DNA of 64,000 nt, taken from the NCBI GenBank assembly GCA_942492055.1, contig CALODP010000019.1, positions 496,001-560,000 on the forward strand, in the 5' to 3' direction. Origin of the DNA: CALODP01 sp942492055 (GTDB lineage Bacteria; Bacteroidota; Ignavibacteria; Ignavibacteriales; Melioribacteraceae). This document shows positions 43,068 through 52,461 of the stretch, one piece after another. The translations under genes were made by a program, and so were the position numbers. Position 1 is the stretch's first letter, and every line of letters begins with the position of its first letter. The notes beneath the pieces were generated by a model. The model worked only from the letters and a program-made list of their open reading frames with translations, searched no databases and was not told where the DNA came from.

Positions 43068-45191
43068 ATGAAAAAGTGTTTGATTTTTTACTTAATAACA
43101 TCAGCTTTTTTTTCGATTATAAGACCACTAAGCGCTGATACAAAACCGGAAAATGATTTACTAATGAAACAGACTATTCGCACACAAGAAATATTAGTTA
43201 AGGAACAAAGCAATAATCTCGATTCCTATTATTCGGCCAAACAACTTGGCGTTATTGCAAATGAAAGCAATACAATATTTAGAATCTTCGTCCCTTCGGC
43301 AGAGAAAGTATTTGTAGAGATTTTTGACTCTCCGGAACAGGAAGCCGGAAAAATCTATGAATTAAATAAAGATGAAAACGCCGTTTGGGAAATTAAGTTA
43401 GAAGCACAGTTATTCGGAAAATACTACGGTTACAAAGTACAACATAGTAAGGATCTTGAAGATCTTTCTCAACTGCCACTTTGTGTAGATCCATACGCAA
43501 AGGCCGTCACGTCATATACCTCATACTACAATCCCCGCAAAGCAATTATTAGTAAGGATGACGAGTTCGATTGGGAAGGGGACAAATGGATCGAACGAGA
43601 CTGGAGAGATTTGATTATTTACGAAATGCATGTTCGGGATATGACCGCTCACTCTTCATCAGGTTCATCTGCACCAGGTACTTACACGGGGTTAATAGAA
43701 AAAGGAAACACCGGTGGTATTGATTACATCAAGGAGTTGGGAATAAATACAGTAGAACTTCTACCGGCAATGGAATTTGGAAATTGCGAAATCCCTTATA
43801 AGGATTCCCTTGGTGGAAAATACAATACATGGAATCCATACGAAAGAAATCATTGGGGATATATGACCTCCAATTTTTTCGCACCTTCAGCTTACTACTC
43901 CGAAAACTGGAATCAGTTACAATGGAATACCTGGATGGGAAAAGAAGGAAAACAAGTAACGGCTTTCAAAGAAATGGTAAAGGCTTTTCATAAAGAAGGT
44001 ATTGCCGTTATTATGGATGTTGTTTACAACCACCTTTCCGAGTATGAAATTGGAAATTTGAAACAAATAGATAAAGATTATTATTTCAGATTGGACGAAG
44101 CCGGTAATTACATTGCCGAAAGCTATTGCGGCAACGACATAAAAACCGAACGCCCTATGATGCGACGTCTGATCATAGATAGTATCCTCTATTGGATGAA
44201 GGAATATCACATTGATGGATTCCGCTTTGATCTTGCTAAACTTCTCGATTGGATTACCATCGAAGAGATAATAAGAGAAGCGAGAAAAATTAATCCGAAC
44301 GTTGTTTTCGTATGCGAACCATGGGGCGGCGGATACGATCCGAAGGGCTTTTCTTTAAGAGAATGGGGCGCATGGAACGATCAAATCCGGAATGGAATAA
44401 AAGGGGAAAATCCGTTTAACGGTCTTGGCTGGATATTCGGTAAGTGGTATGGCAACAACGATATCAATCGAATAAAAAGCTATGTTAATGGTACTCTGGT
44501 GAATTATGAGCACGGATTATTCCGTCAAAAAGAACATTCCGTTAATTATCTTGCCTCACATGATGGTTATACTCTTGGCGATTTTATTCGTTTGGGTACC
44601 GGCGAAGTTAATAAAGATCAGATCATTGAAAACATTGACAATAATGCAAAACTATCTAAGAGACAAACTAAGCTTAATAAACTTGCTTCAATGTTCTTAC
44701 TTACCAGTCAGGGAATTACAATGATTCACTCGGGACAAGAATTTGCCCGCTCCAAAGTTATTCCTAAAGACGCAAACCCGAATGATAAACATTGCGGTAT
44801 GATTGATCACAACACTTACGACAAAGACAATGAAGTAAACTACATAAATTATGATCACGCTAAGCTGAACTCCGATTTATTTGAGTATTATCAGGGACTT
44901 ATTAATCTTAGAAAAAAATATGCCGCTTTCCGCCATGCTTCTCCCGAGCAAATTGAATTCTACGAAGACAAAAACAACCAATTCTTCTTGGGTTATAAGT
45001 TGGAATTCGATGATAAGATTTTTGTTGTACTCTTTAACGCAAACCAATTAAATGACCAGAATTTTGTTCTTCCTGAAGGAGAATGGTCAATATTGGCAAA
45101 CGAGAAGTCGGCCGGAACTGTAGAGCTAGCGTCAATAGAAGGAAAAGTTACCATTCCTTCTACAAGTGGAATTATTCTTCAAAAAAAATAG
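43068..45191 (+). CDS. Secreted GH13 alpha-glucan debranching-type enzyme (pullulanase/isoamylase-like)
   Basis: The 707-residue protein has a signal peptide (to about residue 22), an early-set/CBM48 domain (about 55-150) and a GH13 barrel. The catalytic nucleophile is Asp388 in GFRFDLAK, the acid/base Glu417 in VCEPWGGG, and the transition-state stabiliser Asp499 in LASHDGYT. DVVYNHLSE is region I. The NHWGYMTSNFFAPSAYYS segment and the CBM48 domain fit enzymes that cut alpha-1,6 branches (pullulanase type I), rather than simple alpha-amylases. There is no T9SS domain, so it acts in the periplasm. It starts a two-gene plus-strand run with a VanX-type dipeptidase 9 bases downstream. Confidence 0.87.
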   Translation: MKKCLIFYLITSAFFSIIRPLSADTKPENDLLMKQTIRTQEILVKEQSNNLDSYYSAKQLGVIANESNTIFRIFVPSAEKVFVEIFDSPEQEAGKIYELNKDENAVWEIKLEAQLFGKYYGYKVQHSKDLEDLSQLPLCVDPYAKAVTSYTSYYNPRKAIISKDDEFDWEGDKWIERDWRDLIIYEMHVRDMTAHSSSGSSAPGTYTGLIEKGNTGGIDYIKELGINTVELLPAMEFGNCEIPYKDSLGGKYNTWNPYERNHWGYMTSNFFAPSAYYSENWNQLQWNTWMGKEGKQVTAFKEMVKAFHKEGIAVIMDVVYNHLSEYEIGNLKQIDKDYYFRLDEAGNYIAESYCGNDIKTERPMMRRLIIDSILYWMKEYHIDGFRFDLAKLLDWITIEEIIREARKINPNVVFVCEPWGGGYDPKGFSLREWGAWNDQIRNGIKGENPFNGLGWIFGKWYGNNDINRIKSYVNGTLVNYEHGLFRQKEHSVNYLASHDGYTLGDFIRLGTGEVNKDQIIENIDNNAKLSKRQTKLNKLASMFLLTSQGITMIHSGQEFARSKVIPKDANPNDKHCGMIDHNTYDKDNEVNYINYDHAKLNSDLFEYYQGLINLRKKYAAFRHASPEQIEFYEDKNNQFFLGYKLEFDDKIFVVLFNANQLNDQNFVLPEGEWSILANEKSAGTVELASIEGKVTIPSTSGIILQKK

Positions 45192-45200
45192 AAAAGTAAA

Positions 45201-45812
45201 ATGAAACAATATTTCTCTTACATACTGACATTGTTTTTCCTGAGCACAACTTGTGCGATGGCTCAGAGCGACACATCTGTTGTTTATCTGAATAAGATCG
45301 ATTCATCAATAGTGCAAGATGTGCGATACGCGACAAAAAATAATTTCACAGGTAAGATACTCTATCCGTCCGATGAGGTATTGATAAGAAAAGTTGTTGG
45401 AGAAGCATTATCACAGGCCAACACATATTTGAAAGAAAATTACAACTATCGAATAAAAATATTCGATGGTTTCAGACCCTTATCAGTCCAGAAAATTATG
45501 TGGAAAATTTTGCCGGATGACAGATACGTCGCAAATCCTGCTACCGGGTCAAAGCACAACAGAGGTGCTGCAGTTGATGTCACTATTATCGATTCAACCG
45601 GAGAACAACTTGATATGGGAACCGAGTATGACAACTTCACCGATAAAGCTCATTATGCTTATCCGAATCTTTCGGAAGAAGTGAAGGCCAATAGAAAGTT
45701 GCTCAAAGACGTGATGAAAAGATTCGGTTTTGACGGAATCACATCGGAGTGGTGGCACTTCGATTACAAAGATTGGAAGCAATATCCTATACGTGATTTC
45801 AAGTTCAATTGA
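45201..45812 (+). CDS. D-Ala-D-Ala dipeptidase, VanX/DdpX family (M15D)
   Basis: Periplasmic zinc dipeptidase of 203 residues with a signal peptide (to about residue 21). Zinc ligands His119 and Asp126 are in SKHNRGAAVDVT, and His186 with the catalytic Glu183 in SEWWHFDY; Arg92 in DGFRPLSVQ stabilises the substrate. VanX makes vancomycin resistance, but secreted DdpX/VanX homologues recycle D-alanine or feed on peptidoglycan peptides; the latter is likelier here because no vanH, vanA or vanRS genes are present. It follows the GH13 gene by 9 bases, so both may serve nutrient scavenging. Its end overlaps the kinase gene by 8 bases, tail to tail. Confidence 0.9.
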   Translation: MKQYFSYILTLFFLSTTCAMAQSDTSVVYLNKIDSSIVQDVRYATKNNFTGKILYPSDEVLIRKVVGEALSQANTYLKENYNYRIKIFDGFRPLSVQKIMWKILPDDRYVANPATGSKHNRGAAVDVTIIDSTGEQLDMGTEYDNFTDKAHYAYPNLSEEVKANRKLLKDVMKRFGFDGITSEWWHFDYKDWKQYPIRDFKFN

Positions 45813-48800
45813 TAATTGCTTTCTTCAGTGATTTATCAATTGCGAATTTGAACATGGTTAAGTTCACAGGTTTTTTGAAAGCATAATCGATCCCGAGTTC
45901 TTTATACTCATCGATTATGCTTGCCGTTAAATCACTGCTTAATACTATTACCGGTGGCTTCTGTTTTATATCAGATATTCGTAAATTCTTTACTAGCTCA
46001 TATCCGCTTACTTTAGGCATTTTATGATCAGTAATTACCAACGCGGGAGAAGAATCCTTTATTATTTTAAAAGCCTCTTCGCCGTTATTCGATTCGACAA
46101 CCTCATAATTTGGTACTAATGTTTTTATTAATTTATTATACAAAAGCCTATCGGTCGATGAACCATCAACAAGCAAAATCTTTGTGGAGGATACAGGGAT
46201 TGTAAAATAAAACTCCGTTCCCATTCCGTATTCACTCCTTACCCCGATTTCACCCCCATGTTTATTAACTATATCTTTACATAAAGATAAACCCAACCCG
46301 CTACCTTTTTCCCCGGCTGTTCCCGGGGAAGTAAATTTGGTTTCAACACGGAATAATTTATCCAAATCTTTCTTTTTAATACCCATACCTGAATCTTTAA
46401 CCATAAACTCAACTTGCCGTTTTCTCACAACCGGTTTTGCGGCAACCGTTATGCATCCCCCTTGCGGAGTGAACTTGATTGCGTTTGAAATAAGATTATT
46501 GAAAACCTGCAAAAGAAGATTTTCGTCAGCATGAACATATACATCCCCCGACAAATCGGAAACCAGGTTAATATTCTTTTGCATTGCAGATCCGGATAAC
46601 ATTTGAATACCGTTTGTTATTACTGTCTTCGCGTTGATTCTTTCCGGTTCGAAATTTATCCGTCCTGTTTGAAGGCGTGTCCAATCGAGCAACGAATTAA
46701 CAAGAGATAGCATATTCTTGGAAGACTCTTGAATAAAAGAAATGTACTCAACCTGCTTTTCTTCGCTCATGTTTCTATCACTAAGAAGAAGATCCGTAAA
46801 ACCTAAAATAGAACTAAACGGAGTCCTGAGATCATGAGATATTATTGATATGAATTTATCTTTCGCATCATTAAGATTCTTCAAATCATCGGTTGATTTT
46901 TGTAATTCCTCTTCCCCCTTTTTACTCAGACTAATATCACTTACAAGTCCGAAAATTTTTACGATTCTTCCGTCGTCATCCCTTATGACATTTATCTTAT
47001 TTTTTATCCATACAATATTTCCGTTATTAGCTATAATTCTGTAAATAAGAGAATCACCTGTCCTAACCGGATCTTTGTAAATTCTATTCAATTTCTTTAC
47101 AACATTTCTAGTATCGTTCGGATGTATTATCCTCAACCATAATCTTTGATCGTCAAGAAATTGTTCTTTCTTATAGCCGGTAATTTTCCTTATCGCTCCG
47201 GTATAAAAGGTCTGTACAAGTTTATTCCTTTTTAACTCGGCTGTCCACATCGAGTCGTCAATATTTTCAGTAATACTTCGATATCTTTCTTCGGACATTT
47301 CCAACGCTGTTAAGGCTTTCTCTTGCAGAGTAATGTCCCTAAATGAAGCTACGGCTATTACACTCCCTTCGGCTTGAAAAGAGGAAACCGATTTCTCAAC
47401 ACTAAATTCGGTCCCGTCTTTTTTCTTTCCTTTGAATATATATCTATCCGGAATCTCATCTTCATTTTCAATTGCCGAAATATAATCGGCTATCCTCTTC
47501 AGATCGTCGTTAGCCACAAAATCGAGAGGATCTTTCCCCAATACTTCCGTAACAGAAGAATATCCGAACATATCCGCAAAACTATCATTTGTGAGGATAT
47601 ATTTTCTCTTATTCATTACCGCAATACCATCTTGCGAAGTTTCGAAAACAGAGCGAATCATCCTCAGATCCTTTTCTGCCTTCTTCTTTTCGGTAATATC
47701 CGTAAAGACCGCGCTGAAATATTTTGGCTTTCCGTTATAATCATTAACCGGTGTAAAATTCGCCAAAACATAAACCTTCGATCCATGCTTCTTTCTTAAG
47801 GTAAGCTCTATCGGATCTTTCTGATTATTAAAAAGGTATTCTAGCTCTACTCTGGTTAGATTAATGTGGTCTTGAACCAAAATATCAAGAAAGTTCAGCC
47901 CCAGTAATTCTTGGGGAGTATAATTAAATATTTTCGAAAAATAAGGATTGGTGTATGTAATATTTCCTGTTAGGTCGAATGTGCAAATATATTCTCGAGT
48001 ATTGGTTACAATGTTCCTAAACCTTTCTTCGGATTGCCGTAAATCCTTTTCCAAATCAGCGCGCTCGGTTATACTTGAACACAAGAAGAGCAAAACCTCT
48101 TCTTCCTTTAGCAATTTTGCTTTTACCTCTAGTAATTCCGAATTTGCGTCGGTTTGGTCAACTTTTATTTCAGCTTCCCAAGTTCCATCTTCTGATATAC
48201 CGGAAAATAGGGAGTTTAAGAAATCCACAGTGAATGATTTTATTTCAGCTGATATATTTTCCCCGAGAATCTCTTCCTTTCTCTTTCCGAAAAGTTCTTC
48301 GGCAGTGTCGTTCCATATTACAATCTTTCCCTTTTTATCAACACCAATTATCGCGTCAATAAATAGTGAATTGATCATTATCTCCTTCTCAAGCGCCACT
48401 ACTTTTGCGGAATTGGCTATTTCAGTCCCATCCTTCTGTTTGACGATTTCCAATAATAGCGCAACCGCTTCTAATTTATCCTTTTTCTTTATCGGAATAA
48501 GAGAAACCTCACATTCCACATTTTCCGTTGCTGTTGCTTCTATTGATACTACATAACTCGATTTCGATAATTCTTTTTCCACTCGTGAAAAGGCTAACTC
48601 GAATTGTTTGTCTGCCGAAGTAAAATGATAATCTCTGTTTACTCCTTCCGGCATCTTTCCGGCTTCGAAAAGAATCTTCTGTTGGGGCGAATATAAAGCA
48701 AAATAATCCGCGAGCCCTTCGGTAAGGCTACCGAAAAAATCGGTCTTGAGCAATCGATCTTTTTCCGCCTCGAATACTACATTAAAATCCTCAACAATCA

Positions 48801-49152
48801 AGAGAGCACCTTCGAACTTTCCTTCGGTAACTATCGGACTCCCTTTTACAATTATTCTCAGTTCTCTTTCGTTATTCACAAAACTCGATGAAATTATTCT
48901 TTCGAAATAATCTCCATTCCTCAAACCATCTATCTCTTCCGAAAAATCAACTCCCTCAAACAGCTTGACTCCGGACACCTTATTTTCCGGATCAAAGTGC
49001 TTAGTCAAAACACCAAATTCTCTTATCGTTTCATTGACATATATGGGAAACATCTCGGAATTCAAAAGCAGAATTCCAATTGAGGCGTTTGAGAATATTT
49101 CATCGATTTTCATAGAAGAAAGGTCTTTCTTTATTTCGGAACGATCTTGCAT
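45805..49152 (-). CDS. Hybrid sensor histidine kinase with multiple PAS domains and receiver
   Basis: The 1115-residue protein has no membrane helix, so it is a cytosolic sensor. At least four PAS/PAC units precede the kinase (about residues 250-370, 375-495, 500-620 and 625-750), with an N-terminal PAS-like segment before them. The kinase has the H-box FISIISHDLRTPF (phospho-His773), NNLISNAIKFTP near 886, and KGSGLGLSLCKDIVNKHGGE. A C-terminal receiver domain (about 990-1110) has the phospho-acceptor Asp1042 in VITDHKMP and the signalling Lys in FKKP. The usual paired acidic residues at its start are LVDG, so the second Asp is replaced by Gly. No obvious output regulator lies next to it. 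The PAS ligands are unknown. Confidence 0.9.
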   Translation of the reverse strand: MQDRSEIKKDLSSMKIDEIFSNASIGILLLNSEMFPIYVNETIREFGVLTKHFDPENKVSGVKLFEGVDFSEEIDGLRNGDYFERIISSSFVNNERELRIIVKGSPIVTEGKFEGALLIVEDFNVVFEAEKDRLLKTDFFGSLTEGLADYFALYSPQQKILFEAGKMPEGVNRDYHFTSADKQFELAFSRVEKELSKSSYVVSIEATATENVECEVSLIPIKKKDKLEAVALLLEIVKQKDGTEIANSAKVVALEKEIMINSLFIDAIIGVDKKGKIVIWNDTAEELFGKRKEEILGENISAEIKSFTVDFLNSLFSGISEDGTWEAEIKVDQTDANSELLEVKAKLLKEEEVLLFLCSSITERADLEKDLRQSEERFRNIVTNTREYICTFDLTGNITYTNPYFSKIFNYTPQELLGLNFLDILVQDHINLTRVELEYLFNNQKDPIELTLRKKHGSKVYVLANFTPVNDYNGKPKYFSAVFTDITEKKKAEKDLRMIRSVFETSQDGIAVMNKRKYILTNDSFADMFGYSSVTEVLGKDPLDFVANDDLKRIADYISAIENEDEIPDRYIFKGKKKDGTEFSVEKSVSSFQAEGSVIAVASFRDITLQEKALTALEMSEERYRSITENIDDSMWTAELKRNKLVQTFYTGAIRKITGYKKEQFLDDQRLWLRIIHPNDTRNVVKKLNRIYKDPVRTGDSLIYRIIANNGNIVWIKNKINVIRDDDGRIVKIFGLVSDISLSKKGEEELQKSTDDLKNLNDAKDKFISIISHDLRTPFSSILGFTDLLLSDRNMSEEKQVEYISFIQESSKNMLSLVNSLLDWTRLQTGRINFEPERINAKTVITNGIQMLSGSAMQKNINLVSDLSGDVYVHADENLLLQVFNNLISNAIKFTPQGGCITVAAKPVVRKRQVEFMVKDSGMGIKKKDLDKLFRVETKFTSPGTAGEKGSGLGLSLCKDIVNKHGGEIGVRSEYGMGTEFYFTIPVSSTKILLVDGSSTDRLLYNKLIKTLVPNYEVVESNNGEEAFKIIKDSSPALVITDHKMPKVSGYELVKNLRISDIKQKPPVIVLSSDLTASIIDEYKELGIDYAFKKPVNLTMFKFAIDKSLKKAIIN

Positions 49153-49251
49153 CGAATACTCGCAAATTTTATAACAATATATGAAATATCGGGATTAAAT
49201 TAAATATAACCCATCTTTCATGTAATAATGTTCTATTTCCTTTGGGGGAAT

Positions 49252-49284
49252 AAAAAACGGAAGCACGATTTTTCGCGACTTCCG
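49252..49284 (-). terminator. Rho-independent terminator downstream of the YciO-type gene
   Basis: On the minus strand CGGAAG-T-CGCG pairs with CGTG-CTTCCG around AAAAAT and is followed by TTTTTT. It ends the short minus-strand operon ABM/YciO. Confidence 0.75.
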
Positions 49285-49309
49285 CTCAATATCTAATATC
49301 TATTTAAGC

Positions 49310-49921
49310 TTAGAGAAAGATCGAAATATCTCCGGCGCCTTCCCTTACGATATTAACTTCATCATCCGTAAAATCAATTATTGTTGACGTAGCTCCGCTT
49401 ACCGGTCCAGCCCCAAGCATCAGATCAACATGAAAACCAAACACTGTTTGAATTTCATAGGGATTATATATTATCTCCCCTTTTCTGGTTGTAACACTTG
49501 TGCTCATGATCGGATGTCCTAACTTCGAAGCAAGCTCCAAAGCGATAGGATGATCGGGAATTCTTATCCCGACTGTCTTCCTCTTTGTCCAAAGCTTCTT
49601 AGGTACTTCCTTGGCAGCGGGAAGCACAAAAGTATATGGGCCGGGCAAAGCTTTTTTCATCTTCTTAAATGCAAAGTCCGATACTTTAGCGTATTTGGCA
49701 ATATCTTTGAAATCGGGACAAATGAAACTGAAAAGCTTGGTATCGGTTTCGTTCTTTATATCGTATATCCTTTGAACAGCTTCCTTGTTATAAATATCAC
49801 ACCCAAAACCATAGACAGTATCGGTCGGATATATAATAACACCACCGCTTTTCAATACCTCAATCGCCTTATTAATGTAACGTTGTTGAGGAGTTACCGG
49901 ATGTAGTTCATAATATTCCAT
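49310..49921 (-). CDS. yciO: Sua5/YciO/YrdC-family protein, YciO branch
   Basis: The 203-residue protein of the threonylcarbamoyl-AMP synthase superfamily. The start ELHPVTPQQRYINKAIEVLK and GGVIIYPTDTVYGFGCDIYN follow the YciO pattern (HPxxPQQR), as do GPYTFVLPAAKEVPKK and TVGIRIPDHPIA. Superfamily members bind a tRNA-modification intermediate (t6A synthesis). YciO paralogues are less active, and their role is debated. A true TsaC/Sua5 for t6A is expected elsewhere in the genome. The gene ends with STIIDFTDDEVNIVREGAGD, typical for the family. Confidence 0.88.
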   Translation of the reverse strand: MEYYELHPVTPQQRYINKAIEVLKSGGVIIYPTDTVYGFGCDIYNKEAVQRIYDIKNETDTKLFSFICPDFKDIAKYAKVSDFAFKKMKKALPGPYTFVLPAAKEVPKKLWTKRKTVGIRIPDHPIALELASKLGHPIMSTSVTTRKGEIIYNPYEIQTVFGFHVDLMLGAGPVSGATSTIIDFTDDEVNIVREGAGDISIFL

Positions 49922-50057
49922 AATCGTCTCCCTTCGAGCTATGGCTAAGTATCATTCTAAATTTGTAAATGGAAAGAAATGAATTTATAGAAACCGGATT
50001 TCCAGTAAGATAAAAACCCGGCCCTAAGAGTCAATAAATATCGACTTCCCCAATGTT

Positions 50058-50342
50058 TTATTCCAAGAAATCGAGATCTGAAAAGTCCAAACCGCTTGAG
50101 CAAAGCGGATAAATTTCACCGACAAATTCCTTTGTGTAAGAAGCCATTTTATGCTCCTTTTCAGCATTGGAATCGGTAAAATTCATTACATGTATAAAAG
50201 TAACACCATCTTCTTTCCTGAAAATGGAGTATTTAGTCTCCGGTTCGTTATCTTTTACTGCCTGAATAAACTTTCTGGTTATTTCCATTACCCTATCCAA
50301 ACACTCCTCTTTAACTTTATACTTAGCCATTCTAGAAATCAT
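50058..50342 (-). CDS. Antibiotic-biosynthesis-monooxygenase (ABM) fold protein
   Basis: Small 94-residue alpha/beta protein: MAKYKVKEECLDRVMEITRKFIQAV at the start, KEDGVTFIHVMNF in the middle and FVGEIYPLCS near the end. This is the ferredoxin-like ABM dimer fold found in putative quinol monooxygenases and haem-degrading proteins. The usual haem or quinone residues cannot be located with confidence. It may share an operon with the DUF3795 gene, which ends 18 bases upstream on the same strand. Confidence 0.75.
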   Translation of the reverse strand: MISRMAKYKVKEECLDRVMEITRKFIQAVKDNEPETKYSIFRKEDGVTFIHVMNFTDSNAEKEHKMASYTKEFVGEIYPLCSSGLDFSDLDFLE

Positions 50343-50360
50343 TGTAAGCCCCTGTTAATG

Positions 50361-50795
50361 TTATTCCTCGATTGGTCCCATCCCAACCACAAATTTTCCC
50401 ATAAAATATTTCTTTCTGATATCTGCAGCTTCATCGAACCACTTATCCAAGCCGATATTCTTAATTCTGCACAAATTATATAGCTTAAAATTATGCGGAT
50501 ACTTGTCTGCGCAATCCGCTACAGGCTGAAGTTTTTCGCAAGGGAAGGAATCGCATTCAAAACAAAACTCAACTTCTTTCTCATGCACACATTTTAATGT
50601 AGCGCATTCGGTCGAAAGAAAACTACAGCCCCCTTGCTGCCTACATCCCTTACAAACAATCTCTTCTTTCGAAAGGTTCAACTTTTCGGTCATCTTCGAA
50701 ATTATTTCCTCGGTAATGTTTTCTTCGAATAAAAAACAATTGAAACAATCCAGGCCGCATGGAGCAGTGAGCTCGTTTTTTCTGCAAAGATCCAT
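50361..50795 (-). CDS. DUF3795 cysteine-rich protein
   Basis: I choose the ATG at 50795 (144 residues), because GAGGTG lies five bases upstream; a GTG twelve bases earlier is also possible. The sequence is a DUF3795 protein: CGLDCFNCFLF near the N-terminus, CKGCRQQGGCSFLSTECATLKC in the middle (read here in pieces) and CFECDSFPCEKL. At least twelve cysteines are arranged in pairs, which suggests metal or Fe-S binding. The function of DUF3795 is unknown. It is followed by an ABM-fold gene. Confidence 0.85.
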   Translation of the reverse strand: MDLCRKNELTAPCGLDCFNCFLFEENITEEIISKMTEKLNLSKEEIVCKGCRQQGGCSFLSTECATLKCVHEKEVEFCFECDSFPCEKLQPVADCADKYPHNFKLYNLCRIKNIGLDKWFDEAADIRKKYFMGKFVVGMGPIEE

Positions 50796-51061
50796 AATAC
50801 ACCTCACTTTAGAGTTAGAATTTTTGTAAAACCAGTATATATCTTATGAAAGACTGATTATTTTCCACTTAATCGGATAACTATCCGCTCTAAATGAATC
50901 CTATTTCGTTCAATTACATTCGAATCTGGAAACTAAAGCCACAAATTCATATTCACTCAAGTATTTCTCGCATAATAGCGTTGTATGGTATATATTTCCG
51001 AATACTAAAGCTGAGTTTACTATTTTTAAATGAAAAGTGAAATAACAATCGTATAATTATT

Positions 51062-52045
51062 ATGAAATTCAGAACGGAAATCACCCCCAAATCACCCGAT
51101 TTTATTATCGAGCATTCCAATTCCATCGTAACTTTCGGATCGTGCTTCGCAGAAAACATTTCCGAATACTTTCGATACTATAAATTCAACACTCTCGAAA
51201 ACCCTTTCGGTGTGCTTTATAATCCGGTCTCAATCAAAAACGCCTTGTTATTATTAGCCGAAAAGAAAGTCTTCCTTCCTGATGATCTCATCTATCATCA
51301 GGATGAATATCATTCTTTCTATCATCATTCCGATTTCTCTCATCACGACTCCACCGTCTGCTTAGAGTCAATAAATAGTGGATTGGAAAATACTTCCTCC
51401 TTTATGAGAAAAGGGGACACAATAATAATCACTTTCGGTACGGCATATATTTACAAGCATATCGACAAAGGTATTGTCGTTTCGAATTGCCACAAGATTC
51501 CCGCTAAGGATTTCGAAAGAAGAAGACTCTCTTTGCCGGAAATAAAGAAGGAGATTGAAACAATAATCGAATTGACAAACCGACTCTCGCCTAATGGAAA
51601 AATAATCTTCACCGTTAGTCCGGTTCGCCACTGGAAAGACGGCGCAATAGAAAATCAACTCAGTAAAGCCTCTTTGCTTTTGGCCATTTCGGAGATCATA
51701 AAAGAGAATGCGAATTGTCATTACTTTCCTTCATACGAAATTATGATGGACGACCTGCGAGACTACCGCTTTTACAACGATGACCTTTTACATCCTAATA
51801 AAATAGCGGTAGACTACATTTGGGAAAAATTTTCCTCCTCTTGTTTCTCTCAGGAATGTCTCGATCTTCTCCCACGCATAGAAAAGATCGTCCGGGCAAA
51901 GGAGCATAGAATAAGAAATCCTCATTCCGAGCAAAACATAAAATTCGTAAAGGCCACTCTTCGGAAAATTGAAGAACTTACAAAGGAATACCCTTATATA
52001 AACTGGAGCGAGGAGAAGGATTATTTTAGCAATATGATTCGATAA
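51062..52045 (+). CDS. GSCFA domain protein
   Basis: The 327-residue protein begins with the GSCFA signature itself: SIVTFGSCFAENISEYFR, then PFGVLYNPVSI. Further conserved parts are ITFGTAYIYKH and FTVSPVRHWKDGAIENQLSK. The family belongs to the SGNH-like esterase group and is common in Bacteroidota; the Ser of GSCFA would be the nucleophile and HWKDG may contribute to the site. The substrate is unknown, possibly an acylated glycan or other O-acyl group. It is a single gene ahead of the long gene-free stretch with array C. Confidence 0.88.
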   Translation: MKFRTEITPKSPDFIIEHSNSIVTFGSCFAENISEYFRYYKFNTLENPFGVLYNPVSIKNALLLLAEKKVFLPDDLIYHQDEYHSFYHHSDFSHHDSTVCLESINSGLENTSSFMRKGDTIIITFGTAYIYKHIDKGIVVSNCHKIPAKDFERRRLSLPEIKKEIETIIELTNRLSPNGKIIFTVSPVRHWKDGAIENQLSKASLLLAISEIIKENANCHYFPSYEIMMDDLRDYRFYNDDLLHPNKIAVDYIWEKFSSSCFSQECLDLLPRIEKIVRAKEHRIRNPHSEQNIKFVKATLRKIEELTKEYPYINWSEEKDYFSNMIR

Positions 52046-52461
52046 TTTTTATAAAACACCATGACACAACTATAATCGATAACGACACAAAGAGTCTCAT
52101 CCAATTGTTGACCTTGCCATGATAAAAACATATCGCTTTCAGTCAGTCCTTTGGAGTAAAGAGAGATTATTGTATTCCGGTAGAACTAATTTCGAAGATT
52201 ATCCATCTTTTATATATAACAAACAAACTTTGAGGAATAGAGGAAGAAGAGCCTCGAAAGACTAAAGAGGGGAGGTTATATATAGACAAGCCCCTTTTTG
52301 TTATCTACGGTGTACCGATGAAGCTTATTCAAGCCGTACAATGGATCTCCGGGCTCTTCTGTAAGATGATTGATGATACCTCATTAAGCAAAGGGGAGAA
52401 ACGAAAGACTTAAGACAGCCACTTAAAGATAAACCGAAGCTTTGGAAAGATAAAAGAAGGG
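52046..52461. other. Gene-free stretch left of array C
   Basis: No credible gene. A possible terminator hairpin with a short stem is seen at 52268-52299 (AGGGG and CCCCT followed by TTTT), which could end the GSCFA transcript or an unknown RNA. Confidence 0.3.

Noticed and set aside
45201..45812. Vancomycin resistance (vanX) cluster
   Set aside because: Only the dipeptidase is present, with a signal peptide and no vanH, vanA or vanRS neighbours.
47948..48556. 202-codon plus-strand frame
   Set aside because: Antisense to the hybrid histidine kinase, serine/phenylalanine-rich shadow composition.
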